A stretch of 64,000 bases of DNA from Shewanella woodyi ATCC 51908 (lineage in GTDB: Bacteria > Pseudomonadota > Gammaproteobacteria > Enterobacterales > Shewanellaceae). The notes beneath the pieces are model-generated. The model was not told where the DNA came from. It ran no database searches and saw nothing but the letters and a program-made list of their open reading frames with translations. The first letter of the stretch is position 1. Each line of letters opens with the position of its first letter. The stretch covers positions 4,650,001 to 4,714,000 of the forward strand of contig NC_010506.1 in the NCBI RefSeq assembly GCF_000019525.1. The letters are read 5' to 3'. Of this stretch, positions 35,475 through 43,182 are shown one piece after another. The translations under genes and the position numbers were made by a program.

Positions 35475-37046
35475 ATGCAGCAACTTTCAACATTGGATGT
35501 CGGTATTTTTATCGTCTACGTACTTGGGCTCATTGCCATCGCCTACTTTGTGTCACGGGAAAAAATGGGCCACAAAAAAGATGCCAGTGATTACTTCCTT
35601 GCGGGCAATAGCCTACCTTGGTGGGCTATCGGAGCCTCGCTTATCGCAGCGAATATCTCAGCCGAACAGATAATCGGGATGTCAGGCTCAGGTTATGCCA
35701 TGGGATTAGCGATCGCCTCCTATGAGTGGATGGCGGCAATCACCTTGATCATAGTCGGTAAATACTTCCTGCCTATCTTCTTAAAAAACAAGATATTCAC
35801 TATGCCTCAGTTCCTTGAGCAGAGATTCAATCACAATGTTCGTATGGTGATGGCGTTTTTCTGGCTTGGGGTCTACATCTTAGTTAACCTCACCGCCATC
35901 CTTTGGCTTGGCGCACTGGCCATCAACACAGTCACTGGCGTGGATATCACAGTGGCCATGGCATTCCTTGGTCTCTTCTCCCTCGCCTACTCTCTCTATG
36001 GTGGCCTAAAAGCGGTCGCCTACACCGACATTATTCAGGTGGTACTCTTGGTGTTTGGTGGACTCTTCCTCAGCTACACCACCCTCAATATGATCAGTAA
36101 TGACAACGGAGTGTTCCAAGGTTTTGCGCTTCTTCTTGAACAGGCACCACAGAAGTTCGACATGATCTTAAGCCCAGAGCATGAGCACTATATGAGCCTA
36201 CCTGGACTCTCAGTTCTGCTTGGCGGCATGTGGATCATGAATATCTCCTACTGGGGCTTTAACCAATACATTATTCAGCGGGCACTGGCCGCAAAGAGTT
36301 TAGGAGAGGCGCAAAAAGGGATCGTATTTGCTGCATTTTTAAAGGTCTTAATGCCGGTTATCGTGGTACTGCCAGGCATAGCCGCTTACCTGTTGATGCC
36401 AGACTTAGAACCAGCAGATAAAGCCTACCCTATGCTAATGAGCTTGATGCCATCGGGCATTAAAGGTCTGGTCTTTGCTGCACTGGTGGCTGCCATTGTC
36501 TCCTCACTGGGTTCGATGACCAACAGTATCTCCACCATCTTCACCATGGATATCTACAGCCACTATCGCAAAGAGAGATCCCAGCAGCACTACGTGAAAG
36601 TGGGCCGCTTCGTCAGCTTAGGCGCCATGATCATCGCCCTATTGACCACCCGCCCTCTATTAGGCGAGTTAGATCAAGCCTTCCAATACATTCAAGAGTT
36701 TACCGGCTTCTTCACACCGGGGATCGTGGTGATCTTCGTGATGGGCATGTTCTGGAAGCGCACCACCTCTAAAGGAGCACTCACCGCCGCCTTAGGTTCA
36801 GCCGTGCTCTCACTCACCTTCAAACTCGCGTTGCCAGACCTGCCTTTCATGGACAGAGTCGGCCTAGTCTTCGTGGCTTGTTTGCTACTAGCAGCTGTGG
36901 TGTCTCATTTTGATAAAGGAGCTGCGCAAGAGCAGAATCAGTCAGTGGATATCGACAGCGTAGAGTTTGCCACAAGCCGCTCCTATAACGTCTCAGCCAT
37001 GGCAGTTATTTTGATTGTCGGCGCGTTTTATGTGTGTTGGTGGTAG
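35475..37046 (+). CDS. Na+/sugar symporter, vSGLT-like (SSS family)
   Basis: 523 aa with about 14 membrane helices. DYFLAGNSLPWWAIGASLIAANISAEQ… and GSGYAMGLAIASYEWMAAITL closely follow the Vibrio galactose symporter vSGLT, and the Na+-site region SSLGSMTNSISTIFTMDIY is intact. It imports a monosaccharide with sodium across the inner membrane. It ends the receptor–halogenase–SapC–DUF6445 operon, so it probably carries the compound brought in by the TonB receptor; the ROK kinase at 25943 may act next. The sugar is not identifiable by eye. Confidence 0.9.
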   Translation: MQQLSTLDVGIFIVYVLGLIAIAYFVSREKMGHKKDASDYFLAGNSLPWWAIGASLIAANISAEQIIGMSGSGYAMGLAIASYEWMAAITLIIVGKYFLPIFLKNKIFTMPQFLEQRFNHNVRMVMAFFWLGVYILVNLTAILWLGALAINTVTGVDITVAMAFLGLFSLAYSLYGGLKAVAYTDIIQVVLLVFGGLFLSYTTLNMISNDNGVFQGFALLLEQAPQKFDMILSPEHEHYMSLPGLSVLLGGMWIMNISYWGFNQYIIQRALAAKSLGEAQKGIVFAAFLKVLMPVIVVLPGIAAYLLMPDLEPADKAYPMLMSLMPSGIKGLVFAALVAAIVSSLGSMTNSISTIFTMDIYSHYRKERSQQHYVKVGRFVSLGAMIIALLTTRPLLGELDQAFQYIQEFTGFFTPGIVVIFVMGMFWKRTTSKGALTAALGSAVLSLTFKLALPDLPFMDRVGLVFVACLLLAAVVSHFDKGAAQEQNQSVDIDSVEFATSRSYNVSAMAVILIVGAFYVCWW

Positions 37047-37052
37047 ATTTGG

Positions 37053-37087
37053 CGCTATGGGGATGACCATAGCGGGAGTCATTTTTT
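37053..37087 (+). terminator. Intrinsic terminator after symporter gene
   Basis: CGCTATGG (37053–37060) and CCATAGCG (37067–37074) form an 8-bp stem with loop GGATGA, followed after eight bases by six T (37082–37087). Confidence 0.75.
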
Positions 37088-37650
37088 AGGTTAGTTTGCC
37101 AACTGGGTTAGGTTGTTCCTAAGTCCTCTTGAGTAACTGAACACTGTTATAAACTGATGCCTGCGAGCGAATATCTTCATGATACTTGTTGGCATCAGGT
37201 GTTTTTTGTATCTATTGCCTGCCGCAGTCTTATGCACTGTTACCTCAATAGAACGCCGCCTTTTGATTTAACAAGAGTCATCCGTGATGGGCTCGACGAT
37301 GACATCTGATGTGAACGGATTCACAAATGCCGTGTTGACATGGATGTAATTGAACGGCCATGCCATCAACGCTTACAGTTGCAACAGTGCTCGATATTTA
37401 CCAAGCCTCATTGACTTAAAGATATTGTAATTATCTCTGAGAACCATCTTCTACTTTAAGGAAGGGAGATAACTCAAAAGATATGGCTATCAAGTCTTAT
37501 CTTTTGGTTAAAGGGGAAGTTAAGCGATAGGAAAAGTATTGATAGCTCACTGTTGAATCATTATGTTATTGATTAATAGCTCATTTAATATTTTTCAGTC
37601 TAAACTGGTTCAAGTTCAGTCACAAGAATTAATAAATAATAGGTAATTCA
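37088..37650. other. Gene-free stretch with a terminator-like hairpin
   Basis: About 560 bp without a credible ORF. CTGATGCC (37154–37161) pairs with GGCATCAG (37191–37198) and is followed by T6 at 37202–37207, resembling an intrinsic terminator with a long loop; no transcript that it would end is evident. The last 100 bases are AT-rich and should contain the promoter of the gene at 37651. Confidence 0.5.
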
Positions 37651-38046
37651 ATGAAATACTTTTTCTTCTTATTTTTAATTGTAGCTTTTGATGTGCTGGC
37701 AATATCTGATTACTGTAAGGCTATATCTAATAGTTATTGTAATGTATCTTTAGTTGCTATGGTCTCCTCACCAGATGATTATAATGAAAGAAAAATCATT
37801 GTTAGTGGTACATTTAAACAAAATGGTGATAAATACTATTTATTTATAGACTCAGAAAAAGCAAAAAATAATTTGTTCGTGGATTCAATTCGCATTGATA
37901 TAAGTGAAGGGCTCGCAGGAGAAATTCTGAAGAGTTCTGCAGAAGTGAACTTTGTAACTTTTAAAGGAACTTTTTATACAAATAATTTTGATGGAAGCTT
38001 CGGCACATTAAAAAACGTTGTGATGTGGTTTGATGGTTCAAGATAG
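37651..38046 (+). CDS. Small secreted protein of unknown function, AT-rich
   Basis: 131 aa. MKYFFFLFLIVAFDVLA is a signal peptide. The mature part has two Cys close together (DYCKAISNSYCN) and then SLVAMVSSPDDYNERKIIVSGTF, a pattern seen in secreted OB-like folds (y…G k.v.v.G.f). KYYLFIDSEKAKNNLFVDSIRIDI supports alternating β-strands. Codons are markedly more AT-rich than in flanking genes, which suggests recent acquisition. It stands alone with AGGT ahead of the ATG. Function unknown. Confidence 0.6.
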   Translation: MKYFFFLFLIVAFDVLAISDYCKAISNSYCNVSLVAMVSSPDDYNERKIIVSGTFKQNGDKYYLFIDSEKAKNNLFVDSIRIDISEGLAGEILKSSAEVNFVTFKGTFYTNNFDGSFGTLKNVVMWFDGSR

Positions 38047-38085
38047 CTCAAAAAACAAAAGATATACCTGTCCTGTCTTTTTTCT

Positions 38086-38388
38086 TTATATGTCACTCAG
38101 CTCACCATGCCTTAAGAAGAGTAGATGCTCCCCTGAGCCTATTCTCCAATGAATACTACTATTACGTTCAATTGATTCTTCAAGTTGAATATTGCTTGGA
38201 CAGTCAGCTAGGAGTTCAGTTAAAACAACGCTAGCACACTCAAGATGCTCATCAGTAGCATCATCAGTAAATACGGCGCGATAGTGTAATGTACCAGAAG
38301 AAATATGAGCATAGAGAAACCTGAGTGTTGCAGGGACCTCACCGAGTAATGCTTTCTGTACGCTTTGTGGAATATTCACGATTTCCAT
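38086..38388 (-). CDS. Hypothetical protein, 100 aa
   Basis: A 100-aa soluble, acidic protein (ALLGEVPATLRFLYAHIS … HYRAVFTDDATDEHLECASVVLTELLADCP … HLLFLRHGELSDI). The alternation of strands and helices gives it the look of a small cytosolic α/β protein; size and acidity are also common in immunity proteins, but no toxin gene is adjacent. It is convergent with the AT-rich secreted protein. Start at the ATG at 38388, with GGGGGAATT ahead. I recognise no family. Confidence 0.5.
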   Translation of the reverse strand: MEIVNIPQSVQKALLGEVPATLRFLYAHISSGTLHYRAVFTDDATDEHLECASVVLTELLADCPSNIQLEESIERNSSIHWRIGSGEHLLFLRHGELSDI

Positions 38389-39504
38389 AATTCCCCCTAA
38401 CGGCTGAATAGAATCTCAAATGGGATAGTATTTTCCCATCACTTGTCCGCTTTTTCCACAACGTAAGATTATGGGAACCATAGAGCCAAGTAAAATATAG
38501 AGCTTTTACTATCACAAAAGACAAAACAGCCACTACTTTTACACCATCAAACTCCTTTGATTTTCTCCAGCTCTTCTCCGTGAACTCTGTGCAGCGTAGC
38601 GCTCTGTGGTGAGGTGGCTCTTTTGCCTAAGGCTTTCACTCGTAGCTCGCCTCTGTCTAGAAGAGCGCAAGATAAAAGCTACTCACCACGGAGGACACGA
38701 AGAACGCGGAGAGAAGCGACAAGCTAAGAGCAGATATTTCACTGTAAGCGAAGCGCTCCTGTAGCCAAAGGCTATTCCGTAAGCAACGCGTTCCGTACTC
38801 AAGTAAGATTTTATCTCAGCATTTTCTCGCAGCGCAGCGTTCTAGCAGTGAGCTTGCGAACGACCTCGTAGGCACGCAGTGCCGTCCTAGCAGGGCAAAG
38901 CCCGTCCTTCTCAGCTTTACTAACCACCCTTCTCAGTTTCAAAAGAATTTGGACAACAAGGAGAGGAACACCTGCATATGGGGTGCGTAGTGATAAATAT
39001 CAAAAGAATACAGATTGATTCATCGCCCCAAATACAAGTGTCCGCCGAAGACCATGAAGGTATTGGGGCTCATCCTTGTTGGCCATGAATATAACGGCAT
39101 GTATACAATATGTCTATCAGTAATTTTACTGATTAGCTCCACACGACCAATTAAATTAATACATAAATTACAACTACTTAAGAGAGTGCTAAACTAATGA
39201 TTCCTTCGAAGAATAGCGGGTAAACAGAGCTTCATACCTTAAAGCAGGTTTTTATAAAGGAATTAACCAACATCCCCAAATAAAACAGTGTTATAGATTA
39301 CGTCTATTTCTATAATGTCTGCTTTATTACTCACAGAATAAAGCTCTCCGTTCCAGCTTAGAGATCACGAGAGAAACGACCCATCACTGAGTCTATTTTC
39401 CTCACTATCCCATAGGACAGTTGTTCAGCAATCACTTATTTAGCATTCTGGAAGAGTAGTAAGTATCCCTTAACACTTACTGTTATGCGTAAAAGCGAGT
39501 CCTT
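38389..39504. other. Non-coding accessory stretch with complex repeat
   Basis: Over 1.1 kb without a credible gene. It contains a GC-richer complex repeat (about 38575–38921) with imperfect inverted CTCCGTG…GTGGTGAG arms at about 38575–38612 and 38683–38716, then AT-rich sequence up to the terminator at 39505. The short frames inside it show no family resemblance. Confidence 0.5.
38693..38915. repeat. Complex intergenic repeat, unexpanded copy
   Basis: A 63-bp block at 38693–38755 (starts GGACACGAAG) recurs at 39647–39709 with few changes. Downstream, one unit resembling the 39-bp array (TAGCAGTGAGCTTGCGAACG, 38843–38862) and a closing block CCTAGCAGGGC…CTTCTCAGC at about 38886–38915 also recur. 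This copy carries a single unit where the other carries an array. Confidence 0.75.
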
Positions 39505-39542
39505 GCCGCTAGGTTTACTATCCCAACTTAGCGGCTTTTTTT
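39505..39542 (+). terminator. Intrinsic terminator-like hairpin
   Basis: GCCGCTA (39505–39511) pairs with TAGCGGC (39529–39535), followed by seven T. It closely resembles the hairpin at 43496–43531. No gene ends here, so it may close an unrecognised small RNA or be a leftover of a lost gene. Confidence 0.65.
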
Positions 39543-39646
39543 CTTTGGAGGCCAAGAAAAGCAATTCACCACAGCGAATATGGCAAAGCCATGTGCTAAT
39601 GAGCGAGAGGCAGGAGCTGAACTAGCCGTTAAACAGGGACGTTGTT

Positions 39647-39709
39647 GGACACGAAGACCACGGAGAGAAGCGACAAGCTAAGAGTAAATATTTCACTCGA
39701 AGCGAAGCG
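39647..39709. repeat. Complex intergenic repeat, second copy of 63-bp block
   Basis: Same length and almost the same sequence as 38693–38755. It leads directly into the expanded 39-bp tandem array. Confidence 0.75.
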
Positions 39710-39958
39710 TCCTAGCAGTGAGTTTGCGAACGACCTCGAAGCAAAGCGTCCTAGCAGTGAGCTTGCGAACGTCCTCGAAGCAAAGCGCCCTAGGAGTGAG
39801 CTTGCGAACGCCCTCGAAGCAAAGCGCCCTAGCAGTGAGCTTGCGAACGCCCTTGAAGCAAAGCGCCCTAGCAGTGAGCTTGCGAACTTCCTCGAAGCAA
39901 AGCGCCCTAGGAGTGAGCTTGCGAACGCCCTCGAAGCGAAGCGCCCTAGCAGGGCGAA
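39696..39958. repeat. 39-bp tandem repeat array, about 6.7 units
   Basis: Units begin CTCGAAGC at 39696, 39735, 39774, 39813, 39852, 39891 and 39930, an exact 39-bp period, each reading …GCGYCCTAGSAGTGAGCTTGCGAACG. Units differ at only a few positions. Because 39 is divisible by three, several frames stay open on both strands; none is likely to be a gene. No spacers, hence not CRISPR. Confidence 0.92.
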
Positions 39959-39969
39959 GCCCGCCCTTC

Positions 39970-40134
39970 TCAGCCCTCACTCTTATTGGCCAATAGTGGC
40001 GCTAGCTTGACGAGTTCAGCTAAGTTACTAACACCCAGTTTTGTCATCAGTTTCGCCCTGTGTACCTCGATAGTACGAATGGCGACACAGAGCTCATTTG
40101 CCAACGGCTCCTTAGACCAGTTGTTGAAACTGAG
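39970..40134 (-). pseudogene. LuxR-type HTH remnant (C-terminal fragment of response regulator)
   Basis: On the minus strand 54 codons up to a TGA at 39970 read as the end of a LuxR/FixJ regulator: NWSKEPLANELCVAIRTIEV, then HRAKLMTKLGVSNLAELVKL. Helices of the HTH and the conserved VHRAKLMxKLGV are intact, but the frame is closed by a TAG upstream and no receiver domain exists. It is a decayed remnant lying between the 39-bp array and the 129-bp direct repeat, whose first bases overlap it. Confidence 0.75.
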
Positions 40135-40225
40135 CTAATTTCGCATTCTAGCCAGGAAACAAACATCTTCTTATGCTTGCTTTACTCCAAGTTAATCGTG
40201 GTATTTTTTGCCGCTAGGTAGCCAA
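40097..40225. repeat. 129-bp direct repeat, left copy
   Basis: Matches 43383–43511 base for base in length with about four substitutions. It begins TTTGCCAAC inside the LuxR remnant and ends GCCGCTAGGTAGCCAA, the first arm of a terminator whose second arm is missing here. With the right copy it frames the TetR–SDR–DJ-1–OsmC cassette. Confidence 0.9.
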
Positions 40226-40239
40226 GATACTTATGTCAC

Positions 40240-40788
40240 TTAATATGGCCAGTTTTGAGCACGCAAGCCATCAGTGATCAACTCAAAGTGCCTGTTACTT
40301 TTCATCACTTTACTCATCAATAACCCCCCTTCTAAACTAGCAATGATAAAATTTGCATGGGCTTTAGCTTGAGGATGTTCAGGAAATAGTGCCGTTGCCA
40401 ACCACTCAATATTTACGTCAAAAAAGTGCTTAGCTTCCAGCTGCAACTCTTCGGGTAATACATCACTTTCACTCGCTAATACCCCACATAAACACATTTT
40501 TTTATCCACTTTTAAAGCATGACTAAAGAGTGCGATATAAGGGTCAAGTCGCTCTAGTGGTTCTGTAGTGCTCGCTATGATGTTTGCCAAATGCTCCTCA
40601 AACCTTGCGGTATAGCGATTCGCAATTGCCACCCCAAGATCCGCCTTGGTCGGAAAATGATAGTGAATGCTGGCACTTTTAATGCCTATCTCCTTAGATA
40701 TCTCTCTAAAGCTAAAGGAGTTGTATCCTCCTGCCCGCACTTGTGATTCCGCTATATCAATAATTTTATCTACGGTGGAAATTGTCAT
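40240..40788 (-). CDS. TetR-family repressor
   Basis: I start at the ATG at 40788 (182 aa; MTISTVDKII), which begins just before the HTH; a start 45 bases upstream is possible. The DNA-binding domain is typical: ESQVRAGGYNSFSFREISKE then IGIKSASIHYHFPTKADLGVAI. The ligand domain has Cys in KKMCLCGVLASESD, the pattern of the TetR_C/ AcrR subfamily in which a Cys pair might sense electrophiles (inference). It is divergent from the SDR gene, and two 16-bp palindromes lie in the gap, so autorepression and control of the SDR–DJ-1–OsmC genes are likely. Confidence 0.88.
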   Translation of the reverse strand: MTISTVDKIIDIAESQVRAGGYNSFSFREISKEIGIKSASIHYHFPTKADLGVAIANRYTARFEEHLANIIASTTEPLERLDPYIALFSHALKVDKKMCLCGVLASESDVLPEELQLEAKHFFDVNIEWLATALFPEHPQAKAHANFIIASLEGGLLMSKVMKSNRHFELITDGLRAQNWPY

Positions 40789-40844
40789 ATCTGCTCTCGT
40801 GATCCCCTGCTTCTTGATGAGTGAGTATAACATTTATTTCTACC

Positions 40845-40860
40845 TACCTGAAGATAGGTA
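40845..40860. promoter_or_regulatory. TetR operator palindrome 1
   Basis: TACCTGAAGATAGGTA: arms TACCT and AGGTA around six bases. It abuts the TTGACA of the rightward promoter, a position suited to blocking RNA polymerase, and lies 57 bases upstream of the proposed tetR start. Confidence 0.78.
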
Positions 40861-40889
40861 TTGACAAATAAAATAGAGATCTTTAATGT
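40861..40889 (+). promoter_or_regulatory. Sigma-70 promoter for the SDR–DJ-1–OsmC unit
   Basis: TTGACA (40861–40866) and TAATGT (40884–40889) are 17 bases apart and lie between the two operator palindromes. The -35 is a perfect match to consensus. Confidence 0.65.
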
Positions 40890-40903
40890 ACACAATATCA
40901 ACC

Positions 40904-40919
40904 TACCTACTGATAGGTA
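40904..40919. promoter_or_regulatory. TetR operator palindrome 2
   Basis: TACCTACTGATAGGTA shares arms and GATAGGTA half with palindrome 1. It lies 14 bases after the proposed -10 hexamer, so a bound repressor would block start or early elongation. Confidence 0.78.
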
Positions 40920-40977
40920 AAATTGATAACTGAATGGATAATCATATAAACAAGACAACAATATTGAGGAATATCTA

Positions 40978-41742
40978 ATGAAAAACACAGTTGCGTTAAT
41001 CGTAGGCGGTTCAAGCGGAATGGGGAAAGAGATTGCAGAGCGTTTACTACGTCAAGGCCACTCGGTGATGATATTGTCCCATGACCCTATCGGTCTAGCG
41101 GAAGCTAAAGCTGATTTAGAAAAGAAAACAGGTGGTAAAGTCGATACAGCCGAAGTGGATTTGTACAACTCAGAAGCCGTTGCGCAATTTATCGCTCGAA
41201 TAAAAAAAGAGCCTCGCCACATTAATTACTTAGTCAACGCAGCTGGTTTCTTCAAGCCTGTGACTTTTTTAGAGCACTCTGAAAAAGATTACGATTTACA
41301 GTTAGATATCAATAAATCTTTCTTCTTTATAACCCAAGCCGTTGCTAAAAACATGCAGCAACATGAAGGTGGCTCTATCGTCAATATTGGCTCTATGTGG
41401 GCTCATCAAGCGGTTAAGGCTACTCCCTCATCAGCCTATTCAATGCAAAAAGCCGGATTACACGCATTGACCAGAAACCTAGCCATGGAGTTGGCGGATT
41501 ACGGTGTGCGCGTTAATGCCGTCGCCCCGTCAGTGGTTTTGTCGACCATTTACAAATCGTTCATTGCTGAAGATGAGATTAAAGAAACACTGCAAGGTTT
41601 CAACGATTTTCACCCAATCGGCCGTATTGGTACCACGACAGATATTGCTGATGCGATTGAGTTTTTACTATCAGATAAAGCCAGCTGGATCACTGGCACT
41701 GTGATGAATATTGATGGTGGCGTCATGGCTGGACGCAACTAA
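40978..41742 (+). CDS. Short-chain dehydrogenase/reductase
   Basis: 254 aa, classical SDR. The cofactor loop is VGGSSGMGKEIA (residues 9–20), NAAGFF replaces the usual NNAG, the catalytic Ser lies in NIGSMWAH and Tyr154/Lys158 in YSMQK. GGVMAG closes the protein, as usual. It reduces or oxidises a carbonyl or alcohol with NAD(P)H in the cytoplasm; with its DJ-1-like and OsmC-like neighbours and a TetR switch, detoxification of a reactive carbonyl or quinone is plausible. GAGGAATATCT precedes the ATG. Confidence 0.9.
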   Translation: MKNTVALIVGGSSGMGKEIAERLLRQGHSVMILSHDPIGLAEAKADLEKKTGGKVDTAEVDLYNSEAVAQFIARIKKEPRHINYLVNAAGFFKPVTFLEHSEKDYDLQLDINKSFFFITQAVAKNMQQHEGGSIVNIGSMWAHQAVKATPSSAYSMQKAGLHALTRNLAMELADYGVRVNAVAPSVVLSTIYKSFIAEDEIKETLQGFNDFHPIGRIGTTTDIADAIEFLLSDKASWITGTVMNIDGGVMAGRN

Positions 41743-41805
41743 TTTTTTGGTAAATATGAGCCATATTTCATGGCGTTAAATTAACGATAATATCGGAGTA
41801 TTAAC

Positions 41806-42573
41806 ATGAAAAATCTATTTAAAACTATTTCTGTCTTGCTATTTGTAGCATCCAGCCTCTTTGGCGCCTCTTCTGTATATGCGGAAGGTCCAAAACGTGT
41901 ACTCATAGTCATGTCATCAGAGAGCGCAATGGGTATAAGCGGTAAACTCACAGGAACTTGGTTTGAAGAGGTAGCGACACCTTATTACACATTACGTAAA
42001 GAGGGCTATGAGGTCGTTATGGCATCTCTTGAAGGAGGTGATGCTCCAATAGATCTATTGTCTATGCAAGCACCATTCACTACCCCTAATACAGATAAAT
42101 TCTTAAATGACATTGTTGCAATGCATGCCCTGGAGAACACCAATAAGTTGAGTGAAATCAATCCTGATGACTTTGATGCTCTATTTTTCCCTGGTGGCTA
42201 CGGCTTACTTTGGGATTTAGCAAGCGACTCAATGACAATCAAAATGATTGAAGATTTCTACGCTGCAAATAAGCCAATTGCAATGGTATGTCATGCGCCT
42301 GCAATTCTTAGAGATGCCAAAAAAGCCAATGGTGAGCCCTTAGTAAAAGGTTTAACTGTGACTGGCTTTATGAATGCTGAAGATGATGAGCTGGACCTTT
42401 CTCGCCACCTATTATTCTCTCTTGAGGATATGCTGAAAGCAAACGGCGGAAACTATAAGAAAACAAAGAAAAACTGGGTTGCTCACATAGAAATTGATGG
42501 ACCTCTAATGACTGGACAAAACCCAGCTAGTGCTCCTGTATTAGCAAAAGCCCTTGCAAAACGCTTGAAATAA
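41806..42573 (+). CDS. Exported DJ-1/PfpI-family (class I amidotransferase-like) protein
   Basis: 255 aa. MKNLFKTISVLLFVASSLFGASSVYA is a signal peptide, so it acts in the periplasm, unlike the cytosolic Hsp31 and YajL. The nucleophile C162 sits in the elbow AMVCHAPAIL, preceded by FDALFFPGGYG. The family includes glyoxalase-III-like and chaperone-like enzymes; the exact activity is unknown. It is the second gene of the TetR-controlled unit, 63 bases after the SDR gene. Confidence 0.85.
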   Translation: MKNLFKTISVLLFVASSLFGASSVYAEGPKRVLIVMSSESAMGISGKLTGTWFEEVATPYYTLRKEGYEVVMASLEGGDAPIDLLSMQAPFTTPNTDKFLNDIVAMHALENTNKLSEINPDDFDALFFPGGYGLLWDLASDSMTIKMIEDFYAANKPIAMVCHAPAILRDAKKANGEPLVKGLTVTGFMNAEDDELDLSRHLLFSLEDMLKANGGNYKKTKKNWVAHIEIDGPLMTGQNPASAPVLAKALAKRLK

Positions 42574-42583
42574 ACAAATAGAA

Positions 42584-42606
42584 AGCTCCTGTTACGTTCA
42601 GGAGCT
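42584..42606 (+). terminator. Intercistronic hairpin between DJ-1 and OsmC genes
   Basis: AGCTCCTG (42584–42591) and CAGGAGCT (42599–42606) form a perfect stem with loop TTACGTT. No U-tract follows, so it is more likely an mRNA processing or stabilising element or a partial terminator. Confidence 0.5.
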
Positions 42607-42633
42607 AAACTCTAACTCTTAAAGTAAGGTGAA

Positions 42634-43182
42634 ATGATGAATAACTTACCTCTAAACGGAATCAAACTCGATGATCTGGCAGCCTACACGCAAGTGATCA
42701 CAGATAATCCAGCCGAAGCGATCTCTGAATACGGTATTGTAGCGCAATGGAAAGGCGGCGTTCATAGCGAAATTCGCACTTTAAATCAGAAAGTGGGCGG
42801 TAAAGAGATCGTCAAAGATTTTCGTTTTCAAGTTGGTGAGCCTGAAGAGCTTCTTGGCAATAATGCTTACCCTACTCCGCAAGACTATCTGCTAGGTGGT
42901 ATGGCTGGCTGCATGATGGTGGGATTTGTCGCTGGCGCCAGTGCCCGTGGCATTAAACTCGACGAAGTGAGCTTGACCATTAAAGGTGCACTCAATCTAC
43001 GCGGTTTCTTAAATGTCGATCCCGATGCGCCAGTGGGCTTTGCCGAGGTTAAATTTCACTTTGAAGTGAAAGGCGACTCAACTCAAGCTGTATATGATGA
43101 AGTGATTGCTGGTGTGCAACAGTTCTCACCCAATTACCGCACCATTAGTGACGCCGTTAAAGTGTCAGCGACAGCTGTGTAA
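42634..43182 (+). CDS. OsmC-family peroxiredoxin-like protein
   Basis: 182 aa. GGMAGCMMVGFVAGASARGI contains the conserved N-side Cys (C93). The second family Cys, normally in a C-P-x-S motif, is Ser here (FSPNYRTIS), as in a number of OsmC/YhfA-type relatives, so a canonical two-Cys thiol peroxidase cycle is unlikely. Central residues LDEVSLTIKGALNLRGFLNV fit the fold. Cytoplasmic. Probably transcribed with the SDR and DJ-1 genes and so part of the same stress response. AAGGTGAA precedes the ATG. Confidence 0.85.
   Translation: MMNNLPLNGIKLDDLAAYTQVITDNPAEAISEYGIVAQWKGGVHSEIRTLNQKVGGKEIVKDFRFQVGEPEELLGNNAYPTPQDYLLGGMAGCMMVGFVAGASARGIKLDEVSLTIKGALNLRGFLNVDPDAPVGFAEVKFHFEVKGDSTQAVYDEVIAGVQQFSPNYRTISDAVKVSATAV

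Noticed and set aside
38339-38533. 64-aa ORF on the minus strand
   Set aside because: It overlaps the better-supported 100-aa ORF in another frame, lacks a ribosome site and has no recognisable pattern.
39015-39197. 60-aa ORF with a hydrophobic middle
   Set aside because: No ribosome site, no family resemblance, and it lies in repeat-rich, mostly non-coding sequence.
39696-39958. CRISPR array
   Set aside because: Units are contiguous 39-bp repeats with no unique spacers and no cas genes nearby.
39642-40010. Open frames on both strands encoding LEAKRPSSELANA-like repeats
   Set aside because: They arise from the 39-bp tandem array, whose period is divisible by three; several frames are open at once, no ribosome site or family resemblance exists, and the same element occurs elsewhere without an ORF.
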